A stretch of 24,109 bases of DNA from NCBI GenBank assembly GCA_905198125.1, contig CAJKBH010000042.1, positions 1-24,109 on the forward strand. Direction: 5' to 3'. This DNA is from an uncultured Porphyromonadaceae bacterium (GTDB taxonomy: Bacteria > Bacteroidota > Bacteroidia > Bacteroidales > Muribaculaceae). The notes under the pieces are model-generated. The model was not told the origin of the DNA. It searched no databases and saw only the letters and a program-made list of their open reading frames with translations. Each line of letters starts with the position of its first letter. The first letter of the stretch is position 1. Position numbers and translations under genes: made by a program. This document shows positions 5,978 to 12,972 of this stretch, piece after piece.

Positions 5978-8485
5978 ATGGCTCAATCAAAAATGAAATA
6001 CGGAATTGATTTGGGCACAACCAATTCCGCAATATGCAAGATGAACGGCGGTGAGCCGTGTGTCATAAAAACTGATACACAAATGGATATCTTACCATCT
6101 TGTGTTTCATTTAGTAAAAAGAAAGTTGAACGGGCAGGACAGACCGCGTATAATTGTCTTCGTTCAGACAGATCAGCAGCAACAAAAAAATGGATTAAGC
6201 TTGATGAGAATGTTTTCATTGAGTTCAAACGCGATATGGGGACTGACAAGAACTGGTTTAGCTCCTATATGGGTGTGACCTTATCCCCTGAACAACTTTC
6301 TGCCGAGATTCTTAAAACGCTGAAGTCTTTCATAGGCGATGAAAATGTCTCTGCAGCGGTTATTACCATACCAGCCAAGTTCAAAGCCGACCAGATAGCA
6401 GCAACCAAACGTGCTGCCCATCTCGCAGGAATCCAACACTGCGAGCTTCTTCAAGAGCCTATTGCTGCGTCTATGGCATACGGCTTAAGTGCCGCAAATA
6501 AGAATGGTCAATGGCTTGTATTCGATTTTGGTGGTGGCACATTCGATGCAGCTCTTATCAAGGTCGAAGATGGAATCATGCAGGTTAAGGACACTGAGGG
6601 AGACAACTATCTCGGCGGTAAAAACCTTGACTATGCAATTGTTGACAACATCATCATTCCCTACCTCCAAGAGAATTTCGTCATCAACGAAATCATGGCG
6701 AATGATACGACTCGCAATATTCTTCGCGATGCCATGAAGTTCTATGCAGAGCAGACGAAAAACCAACTTTCATTCAAATCGCAGACTGACATCACTTCGC
6801 AGCTCGACGAGTTTGGCTATGATGACGAAGGTAACGAAATCGAACTTGATCTTGTCGTTACCCAGGAACAACTGAAACCGGTTCTTGCCAAGGTATTCCA
6901 GAAAGCAATCGACATCACCAAAGATCTACTGAAACGCAATGGCCTATCTGGTGCAGATCTCGATAAACTAATTCTTGTCGGTGGTCCGACATATTCGCCA
7001 GTCCTTCGTGAAATGCTTCGCGAGCAAGTTACGTCCAATGTCGCCACCGACATCGATCCGATGACAGCCGTTGCAAAGGGCGCTGCCTTGTTTGCTTCCA
7101 GCATAGACAGCGAGGTCAAAGAAGAAATCGCAGTCGGTACAGTTGCCCTCATTCTTTCATATGAGGCTAACTCTGTTCAACCAATGGAGTATGTTACCGT
7201 CCAATTAGACAAGAATGAGTGCACTGGCAGCATTCCAAAAAAACTTTTCGTTGAACTTGTTCGTAGCGATAACGGGTGGTCAAGTGGTAAGGTTGAAATA
7301 AACGACATCGGTGATGTCATTGAGTGTCAACTCATGGAGGGCAAAAACAACGCCTTTACCATTAACGCTTACGATGATAAAGGCTCCGTCATTTCTTGCT
7401 TCCCCAAGGAAATCAACATCATGCAGGGTATTGTTGTCGGCAGTGCGGTCTTACCGTACAATATCTCAATAGAGGTACATGATTCCGGTCTTGAAAAGAA
7501 TGTTGTCAAGTCAGTAAAAGGTCTTGAAAAGAACCAACAAATCCCTGCAACCGGCACCCTCAACGGACTCAAAACTCGCAATCAGCTTCGCCCTGGAATG
7601 GAGAAAGACGCTCTCATCATTCCGATTTATCAGAGTGAGCACAATGCCGAGGGCACTTCCGCCGTTCATAACGACCACGTCTTCGACGTAGTTATTACCG
7701 GCGATGAAGTCGGACAGATAATTCCTGTTGGCAGCGACGTTGACATCACGATAAAAGTTGACCGTTCGCAAATGCTTAAACTTGAAGCCTTCTTCCCCGT
7801 CAGTGGTGAGACCGTAGAGAAAGAAGTCGTGATTGCTGCTCGTTCAGTGATTTCAGCTTTTGAACTTGAAAAACTCAAGAACGTTGCGAACAACAAACTT
7901 CGCGCTCTGAAATCATCATCTTCTATCAGTGCCAGTGAAACCGCTGAAGCTGATAAGATGATTGCGGACATCTACAGTCGCTTCGATGGAGAAAAGAGTT
8001 CGGAGGATGGTCGTATGCACCTTCAGGCGGATCTGAGACGCGCCTTCCTCAAAATGGAGGAAGTCGAACAACGTCACGAATGGGAAGCACTCGAAGCTGA
8101 AATCCGCAAGGAATTTGATCGCCTCGAAAAGGCGAACAATGACCTCGGCAACAAGTACGACAAACAAGTCTCTGCCGTGCGTAGCCAAGTTGATATGGCT
8201 ATCCGCTCCAAAGACGTTCGTCAGGGTCGCGCAGTTCTCGATGAGATTAACACCCTTTTCGTGGCCGTTACTCTCATTTATCAGCTCATGGGCTTCATCG
8301 ACTATCATTTGAAGAATTTCAATTCTATCAAATGGAAAGACGAGAACCGCGCTCGTCAGCTTCTTCAGCAGGGCAAGGAAATAGCAGCAACTAACCCTTC
8401 GGAAAGCGCCCTGCATTCCATCGTGACTTCTGTTATTGGCATTATGATTAAGCCTCCAGTAAATGGTCCGGGGGTTTGCTTCTAA
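5978..8485 (+). CDS. Divergent Hsp70 (DnaK-like) chaperone ATPase
   Basis: This 835-aa Hsp70-family protein is about 200 residues longer than DnaK. The ATPase domain is intact. Phosphate-1 loop GIDLGTTNSAIC is at residues 9-20, the FKRDMG segment with the usual catalytic lysine near 84, AVITIPAKF at 127-135, EPIAASMAYGL at 160-170, phosphate-2 VFDFGGGTFDAALI at 181-194, adenosine motif LILVGGPTYSPVLREML at 331-347 and DPMTAVAKGAALFAS at 360-374. Past residue 390 it departs from DnaK: the DVTPLSLGIE linker is missing. A weak substrate-domain echo remains at about 495-560 (IPATGTLNGLKTRNQLRPG). Residues from about 630 to 820 are a long charged helical region. It starts 13 bp after the GrpE-like gene. 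It is surely an Hsp70 but not the housekeeping DnaK; a specialised client is likely and unknown. Confidence 0.93.
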   Translation: MAQSKMKYGIDLGTTNSAICKMNGGEPCVIKTDTQMDILPSCVSFSKKKVERAGQTAYNCLRSDRSAATKKWIKLDENVFIEFKRDMGTDKNWFSSYMGVTLSPEQLSAEILKTLKSFIGDENVSAAVITIPAKFKADQIAATKRAAHLAGIQHCELLQEPIAASMAYGLSAANKNGQWLVFDFGGGTFDAALIKVEDGIMQVKDTEGDNYLGGKNLDYAIVDNIIIPYLQENFVINEIMANDTTRNILRDAMKFYAEQTKNQLSFKSQTDITSQLDEFGYDDEGNEIELDLVVTQEQLKPVLAKVFQKAIDITKDLLKRNGLSGADLDKLILVGGPTYSPVLREMLREQVTSNVATDIDPMTAVAKGAALFASSIDSEVKEEIAVGTVALILSYEANSVQPMEYVTVQLDKNECTGSIPKKLFVELVRSDNGWSSGKVEINDIGDVIECQLMEGKNNAFTINAYDDKGSVISCFPKEINIMQGIVVGSAVLPYNISIEVHDSGLEKNVVKSVKGLEKNQQIPATGTLNGLKTRNQLRPGMEKDALIIPIYQSEHNAEGTSAVHNDHVFDVVITGDEVGQIIPVGSDVDITIKVDRSQMLKLEAFFPVSGETVEKEVVIAARSVISAFELEKLKNVANNKLRALKSSSSISASETAEADKMIADIYSRFDGEKSSEDGRMHLQADLRRAFLKMEEVEQRHEWEALEAEIRKEFDRLEKANNDLGNKYDKQVSAVRSQVDMAIRSKDVRQGRAVLDEINTLFVAVTLIYQLMGFIDYHLKNFNSIKWKDENRARQLLQQGKEIAATNPSESALHSIVTSVIGIMIKPPVNGPGVCF

Positions 8486-8554
8486 ACTCTATGAACATTT
8501 GCAATTATCTGGCTTATGTTTACCCTCATCAAGAAACAACTTCATATATAATTT

Positions 8555-9013
8555 ATGGAAACTAATTTACTTCTACTAAAAACCTTATTCTGTTGCAGTG
8601 CTTGCGATGGAGAGATAGCCACAGAGGAGGTTAATCTGGTGAAAACATTGGCCGAGAATGACCATCGATTTGCCGGTATGGATATCGAGACTTTGTTAAA
8701 TGGCTTTATAGACGGTATCAATGCAACGGGTAAAATCTATCTTAAGAACTACATCAACGAATTGACAGAAACAGCTCTTTCTGACGATGAGCAGATTGCG
8801 ATATTAGATTTAGCTATCAAAATGATAGAAGCAGATAATCAGATACTCTATTCAGAAGTAAAGTTCTTTAAAAAGATTAGAAAACACCTTAGTATATCTG
8901 ATGATGCCATAATCAAAGCCCTTCCTCTTTGCGAAGACTATCTGCTGCCCGATATCAATGCAGAAGATAAGGATTTTGAAGAAGTTGGCAATTTTGCCAA
9001 GATTCATTTTTAG
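8555..9013 (+). CDS. TerB-like (tellurite resistance TerB family) protein
   Basis: A 152-aa acidic all-helical protein with no signal peptide. It shows the two-fold TerB pattern: CDGEIATEEVNLVKTL (residues about 18-33) and, in the second half, EADNQILYSEVKFFKKIRKHL, each an Asp-rich turn followed by Glu at the family spacing thought to bind metal. TerB-like domains occur with J-domains in DjlA, so a position beside an Hsp70 fits known domain associations. It follows the Hsp70 gene by 69 bp with no promoter in between and is the last gene of the operon. Family membership is likely; a role in tellurite resistance is not implied. Confidence 0.75.
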   Translation: METNLLLLKTLFCCSACDGEIATEEVNLVKTLAENDHRFAGMDIETLLNGFIDGINATGKIYLKNYINELTETALSDDEQIAILDLAIKMIEADNQILYSEVKFFKKIRKHLSISDDAIIKALPLCEDYLLPDINAEDKDFEEVGNFAKIHF

Positions 9014-9042
9014 GATAGTCAAATAATCCGGATTCTCTATCC
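9013..9042 (+). terminator. Possible terminator after the Hsp70 operon
   Basis: GGATAG (9013-9018) and CTATCC (9037-9042) form a 6-bp inverted repeat right at the stop codon of the TerB-like gene, with a nested ATCCGGAT palindrome. There is no T tract, so termination is uncertain. The stretch 9014-9278 holds no gene I can support; apart from this repeat and the hairpins next to the opposing lipoprotein gene I see nothing in it. Confidence 0.35.
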
Positions 9043-9149
9043 TGTTATCTAAATCCTTAATTAAAATAGATTCAGATTCTATTGTGGATTTAAGCACGCA
9101 AAAAGAATCGATTCATATTTTAGTCCATTCCTATTGAATTCAAGCCATT

Positions 9150-9187
9150 TAACAACAAGGCCCCGGCATGGAAACCATGCGGAGCCT
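9150..9187 (-). terminator. Terminator of the lipoprotein/NYN transcript
   Basis: On the minus strand GGCTCCGCATGG-TTT-CCATGCCGGGGCC forms a strong, nearly perfect hairpin (9186-9159), followed by TTGTTGTT at 9158-9151. It lies about 90 nt after the lipoprotein stop codon. A second GC-rich dyad, GTGCCG/CGGCAC around 9241-9264, sits closer to the stop. Confidence 0.55.
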
Positions 9188-9278
9188 GGATACGGGATAT
9201 TGGCCGGACTTCTGCCGGGGTCGTAACAATGTCTGACACAGTGCCGGCCGTATGGGTCGGCACCGGTCAGCATGTGTG

Positions 9279-9812
9279 TTATTTGCCGACAGTTTCGTCA
9301 ACCACTACGCCGTCGCCCTGCGATATGACGCCGGTGCTGTCCGTGCCGGCCTGCGAGGGCATGTCTTCTATATCACCCACCACGCCGGGCGTCGACAGGT
9401 CGGGACCTGCCCCTTCCGGCAACGGGAATGCCTGATACTTGGTGTATTCCTCCACCTTCTTCTGATTTTCCTTGTCAAGATCCGAGTCCTTCAGATTATA
9501 CACCACGTTACGGAACATGTCCAGATAGGGATATTCCTGCACCAGCGCGGCCATATCCTCGGCCGCACGGATATACTGCACGGTTGAATCGTTGGGCTGC
9601 GAGTTGATGATCTCGAAGTATTGCTGCGCCTTCCTTGCATAATCGCCGCAATAATCCAGCACGGCGGCATAATCCTTCTGCGACAGCTCCACCTGGGCGT
9701 CGATCTTGGCGGCCACATCTTCCGGCTTCACTCCGCCGCCGCACGATGTCATTATCGCCAGGGCCATTACGGCCATAGTCATTAGCAGACTTTTGATTTT
9801 TCCTGTTTTCAT
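9279..9812 (-). CDS. Putative lipoprotein of unknown function
   Basis: A 177-aa protein with a type II signal peptide: MKTGKIKSLLMTMAVMALAI is followed by MTSC, making Cys24 the likely lipidated residue. Acylated glycine-rich GGG follows. The mature part to about residue 130 is helical (DYAAVLDYCGDYARKAQQYF and an acidic DSDLDKENQKKVEEY stretch). The last 45 residues are a low-complexity Pro/Gly/Asp/Val tail. I do not recognise a family. It lies 54 bp after the NYN-domain gene on the same strand and is probably co-transcribed with it. Confidence 0.7.
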   Translation of the reverse strand: MKTGKIKSLLMTMAVMALAIMTSCGGGVKPEDVAAKIDAQVELSQKDYAAVLDYCGDYARKAQQYFEIINSQPNDSTVQYIRAAEDMAALVQEYPYLDMFRNVVYNLKDSDLDKENQKKVEEYTKYQAFPLPEGAGPDLSTPGVVGDIEDMPSQAGTDSTGVISQGDGVVVDETVGK

Positions 9813-9866
9813 AACCCGAACTTATTTATAATTAGTAATGAGCAATCAGCCTCTCACGTGACACGA

Positions 9867-10517
9867 TCAGAAATTGTCGCCAAGGTAATTCACCGCCGGC
9901 TCGCGCAGCCTGTACAGAATCATCTTGCGCAGCTGCGGATCGCCGTCCACCATCTGCGAGAGTTCCCAGTGCTGGCCGGCTTCGTCGCGCAGCAGCGACG
10001 ACGTCATGTCCACGTCGGTCAGATTCCATGTCAGCAATACGGTCTTTATCTTCAGCGCCTTCAGCTTGCGCACCAGCATTTCGTGATCGGCGTCGCCTGT
10101 GATCAGCACCACATAGTCGAAGTGGCGGAACCGCGCCAGCTCGTATGCCTCCAGCGCAAACCATACGTCCACGCCCTTCTCTATCACCTCGGTCTGGCCG
10201 TCGCGCTCCACCTCGCGCAGATGCTTGTAGTGGAACACCACGTCGTTCTCTATCAACGTATCCTCGAACTTACGTTCGTTGTACAGCAGATGCTTGTCGT
10301 ACGCCTCCTTCACGCGGAAACGGCCGCGGAAATAGTGAGCCTCCGTTATCTGACAGTCCGATATGTTGATGCCCTCCTGCATCGATATCTCCGAGCAGAT
10401 GTATTCGAACAGCGCGCTGACCTTGATGATGCTGCGGTCGCGGGCCTTCAGCGCACGGTTGATCTTGGCGTAATAGCCTCCGTCGATAAATACTCCTATG
10501 GATAAAAAATCTACCAT
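9867..10517 (-). CDS. NYN-domain (LabA/DUF88-like) putative ribonuclease
   Basis: A 216-aa PIN-like NYN-domain protein; this family is believed to cut RNA with a metal ion held by conserved Asp residues. The expected acids are visible: Asp12 in GVFIDGGYYAKIN, Asp117 in EKGVDVWFALEAY, and Asp142/Asp144 in DYVVLITGDADHEMLVRKLK. The last motif, followed by a hydrophobic strand (KTVLLTW), is typical of LabA/DUF88. The C-terminal 40 residues have no recognisable extra domain. There is no signal peptide, so it is cytoplasmic. It is upstream of the lipoprotein gene. The substrate is unknown. No clear promoter of the TTTG/TAnnTTTG type precedes it in 10518-10680. Confidence 0.85.
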   Translation of the reverse strand: MVDFLSIGVFIDGGYYAKINRALKARDRSIIKVSALFEYICSEISMQEGINISDCQITEAHYFRGRFRVKEAYDKHLLYNERKFEDTLIENDVVFHYKHLREVERDGQTEVIEKGVDVWFALEAYELARFRHFDYVVLITGDADHEMLVRKLKALKIKTVLLTWNLTDVDMTSSLLRDEAGQHWELSQMVDGDPQLRKMILYRLREPAVNYLGDNF

Positions 10518-10596
10518 CTTTTCGTGTTTCTCTGTATTTATTAACCTCGCGTGCCCCCGAATTGTTTACTCCCGGCTTATATTTCAATGCTATTGT

Positions 10597-10616
10597 CGGC
10601 GACGGGGACGTCGCCG
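10597..10616. repeat. Perfect 8-bp hairpin with GGGA loop
   Basis: CGGCGACG (10597-10604) and CGTCGCCG (10609-10616) pair perfectly around the loop GGGA, a GNRA-type tetraloop when read on the plus strand. It sits in the gap between the NYN gene and the downstream PepD paralog, about 80 bp upstream of the NYN start codon. No T tract follows on either strand. Its role is unknown. Confidence 0.5.
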
Positions 10617-10671
10617 CTCCAGTCAGACACGACAGGCAGCGCGCTAATGACTGAAACTTGATCTTGTCTGT

Positions 10672-10712
10672 ACGCAACAAGGGCGTACCGCATATTGTAT
10701 TTCGGCACGCCC
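10672..10712 (-). terminator. Terminator of the peptidase/muramidase operon
   Basis: GGGCGT-a-CCG (10681-10690) and CGG-c-ACGCCC (10703-10712) pair with one mismatch around a 12-nt loop. On the minus strand the hairpin starts about 24 nt after the pepD stop and is followed by TTGTTG. Its placement fits an intrinsic terminator, though the T tract is weak. Confidence 0.55.
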
Positions 10713-10735
10713 TCATTATATAATGTCGGTTTACA

Positions 10736-12196
10736 TCAGTTTGCCAGACGGGTGATGATTTCCTTCAGCAGGCGGTAGAACTCGGCCACCGACCGGATGT
10801 TGGCGCGCTCGCTCGGCGAGTGGATGTTCTTCAGCGTCGGGCCGAAACTGATCATGTCCAGATGAGGCATCTTCTCCAGGAACAGTCCCGTCTCCAGACC
10901 GGCATGCAGGGCCTCCACCTTCGCCTCCTTGCCGAACAGGTCGCGGTAGGAAGCCTCGGCCACCTTCAGCACCTTCGACTGCGGATTGGGACTCCAGCCC
11001 ACGTATGCGTCGTCAAACGTGACGTCGGCGCCTATCATTCCGAACAGCGCGCTGATGCGGTCGGCTATCTCGTCGCGGCGCGAATCCACCGAGCTGCGCT
11101 GATGCACCGTGATCAGTATCGTGTCGTTCTCCGTCATCTTGACCGACGCCAGGTTGCACGAGGTCTCTATCAGGCCCTCGATGGCCAGCGACATCCCCTG
11201 CACACCGTTGGGGCAGCAATACAGCGCGGCAATCAGACGATGCGATACGGAGGATTCTATCACCTTGGGGCGACGCTCCACCTTCTCCACCTTCAGCTGG
11301 AAGTCATGGTTCTCGGCCATGTCGAATTCCGCGTGCAGCTGCCGGTTGAAGTCGTTGATGAAACGCTCGAAGTCGGCCACGGCGTCGCGGCTCACGGCCA
11401 CCACGGCATGGGCGTCGCGCGGGATGGCGTTGGCCAGGTTTCCTCCGTCTATCACCGACACCTCTACGTTGGTGACATGTGCGTCGGCTTCCCACAGCAC
11501 GCGGGCCAGCTGCTGGTTGGCGTTGGCGCGTCCCAGTCCTATTTCCATGCCGGAATGACCTCCCTTAAGTCCGCTCAGGCTGACCTTCAGGCTCTCATAG
11601 TTGGACGGAGTCTCCTCCAGGGTGTAAGGCAGACGGCATTCCGTCACCTTGCCGCCGGCGCAGCCTATCACCAGCTGGCCCATCTCCTCGGAATCGAGGT
11701 TCAGCAGGATGTCGCCGGTGATGAAGCCGGCCTGCAGGCCGTTGGCTCCTATCAGGCCCTGTTCCTCGTCGACGGTAAAGAGTGCCTCAAGCGGGCCGTG
11801 TACTAAGTCGGGATCGGTCAGGCAGGCCATTGCCGAAGCGCAGCCCAACCCGTTGTCGGCGCCCAATGTCGTGCCCTCGGCACGCACCCAGTCGCCGTCC
11901 ACCACCGTCGTGATGGGATCCTCCAGGAAGTCGTGCTTCACTTCCGGCAGCTTCTCGGCCACCATGTCCTGGTGTCCCTGCAGCACTACCGTCGGAGCGT
12001 CCTCATGGCCGGGCGTGGCCGGAACGCGCATCACCACGTTGCCCACCTCGTCGGCCTCGGCCTCGATGCCGTGACGCTTGGCCCAGTCCAGCAGAAACGC
12101 CTTCATCTTGTCAAGGTGATGCGTGGGACGGGGCACTTTCGTAATCTCGTCAAATGCCTGCCATACCAGGGCAGGCTGTAATTCTGTAATTTTCAT
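10736..12196 (-). CDS. pepD: Aminoacyl-histidine dipeptidase, M20/PepD family (paralog 1)
   Basis: PepD-type enzymes are di-zinc cytosolic dipeptidases that cut Xaa-His and related dipeptides. The 486-aa length is typical. Zinc-site residues are in place: His75 and Asp77 in GHQDM, the bridging Asp114 in GTTLGADNGLG, Glu144/Glu145 in VDEEQG (catalytic base and ligand), Asp168 in LLNLDSEE and a C-terminal His in NIHSPSE. The lid domain insertion covers roughly residues 190-380 and includes GGHSGMEIGLGRANANQ. There is no signal peptide. It is the last gene of a minus-strand operon, 56 bp after the muramidase gene, and is clearly paralogous to the gene at 12969-14426 with the motifs at the same residue numbers. 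Substrate preference cannot be told from sequence. Confidence 0.93.
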   Translation of the reverse strand: MKITELQPALVWQAFDEITKVPRPTHHLDKMKAFLLDWAKRHGIEAEADEVGNVVMRVPATPGHEDAPTVVLQGHQDMVAEKLPEVKHDFLEDPITTVVDGDWVRAEGTTLGADNGLGCASAMACLTDPDLVHGPLEALFTVDEEQGLIGANGLQAGFITGDILLNLDSEEMGQLVIGCAGGKVTECRLPYTLEETPSNYESLKVSLSGLKGGHSGMEIGLGRANANQQLARVLWEADAHVTNVEVSVIDGGNLANAIPRDAHAVVAVSRDAVADFERFINDFNRQLHAEFDMAENHDFQLKVEKVERRPKVIESSVSHRLIAALYCCPNGVQGMSLAIEGLIETSCNLASVKMTENDTILITVHQRSSVDSRRDEIADRISALFGMIGADVTFDDAYVGWSPNPQSKVLKVAEASYRDLFGKEAKVEALHAGLETGLFLEKMPHLDMISFGPTLKNIHSPSERANIRSVAEFYRLLKEIITRLAN

Positions 12197-12252
12197 AGTC
12201 CTTTCCTTATTTATAAGATTGAGACCGTCATCATGATGTCAATAGCCCGTCA

Positions 12253-12972
12253 TTATTTCTTGAACTTGGCGTAGGCGTTGGCCATACGGGTATGGTATCC
12301 GCGGCGGGCATAGCTGGCGCCGTTGTATTTGCGGGCGAACGCCGACCAGTTCTTGGCCTTGAGGTCGGGCAGCATTCCCGTGTTGGTGATGAAAGCGGCA
12401 AACAGCTCCAGCTGCTCCAGTTCCGATTCGCTCATCAGCTTCACGAACTCCCCTACAGTCTCGCAACCGCACAGTTTGTAGTTGAAGCCCCCTATCTGAA
12501 ACATTCCCCAGAATGTACCCATATTGGCTCCGTCTTCGTTCTGACGGCGGGCGTTGGTGAGCTGAGTCCATTCCTTCAGGGCGTAGCCTGTCAGTCCGGC
12601 CGGCACCTTGGCGTTCTTGTCGCCCTTCTTGTTCACGGCCTTGTGACGGTGGGAATTGTACATGCTGCGGTCAAAGTTCACCACGGGCACGCCGGGCGCC
12701 CAGAAACCTTTCATCTGTTTGCCGGCCTCTATCAGCACCACGGCCTTGATGGCCGCGACCTCCACGTCCAGCTCCCTGGCCACGGATTCGAAGTCGGCGT
12801 CGGTCAGTCCGGTATAGCGCGACAGGGAATCCGTTGCGGGCACCGTGTCGACGCGTACGCGCATCTCACGGTGTCCCGTCACGTTCCCCGTGCTGTCGTT
12901 GTCGCACGATGCTCCCGCCACGGCAGTTGCCGTCACGAGGAGCATCATCAGCAACGCAGCCACGCCTTTCAT
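12253..12972 (-). CDS. Exported N-acetylmuramidase-like (DUF3380) lysozyme
   Basis: A 239-aa protein resembling the N-acetylmuramidase/DUF3380 family, which cleaves peptidoglycan. After a signal sequence (MKGVAALLMMLLVTATAVAG) comes ASC, so Cys23 may be lipidated; the lipobox is not ideal but an acidic DND follows as in surface-exposed Bacteroidota lipoproteins. VVLIEAGKQMKGFW (residues about 79-91) holds Glu82, the probable catalytic acid. GTFWGMFQIGGFNYKLCG at 152-169 and the C-terminal NWSAFARKYNGASYARRGYH are family signatures. The ATG at 12972 is chosen because it overlaps the upstream pepD stop as ATGA and leaves a proper signal peptide; a longer frame to 13002 would lie inside pepD. 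Sitting between two peptidase genes suggests a wall-turnover or muropeptide-use role, which is inference. Confidence 0.8.
   Translation of the reverse strand: MKGVAALLMMLLVTATAVAGASCDNDSTGNVTGHREMRVRVDTVPATDSLSRYTGLTDADFESVARELDVEVAAIKAVVLIEAGKQMKGFWAPGVPVVNFDRSMYNSHRHKAVNKKGDKNAKVPAGLTGYALKEWTQLTNARRQNEDGANMGTFWGMFQIGGFNYKLCGCETVGEFVKLMSESELEQLELFAAFITNTGMLPDLKAKNWSAFARKYNGASYARRGYHTRMANAYAKFKK

Noticed and set aside
7916..8416. 166-codon minus-strand frame opposite the Hsp70 C-terminus
   Set aside because: No motif, no ribosome-binding context, and it is fully inside the Hsp70 gene, whose frame continues unbroken.
8555..9013. TerB-like gene as evidence of a tellurite-resistance operon
   Set aside because: No TerC, TerD, TerE or TerZ-type genes are nearby; the neighbours are chaperone-like.
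3036..9013. Insertion sequence or integrase-bearing mobile element carrying the Hsp70 operon
   Set aside because: The composition differs from the flanks, but I found no transposase, integrase, terminal inverted repeats or tRNA-site duplication.
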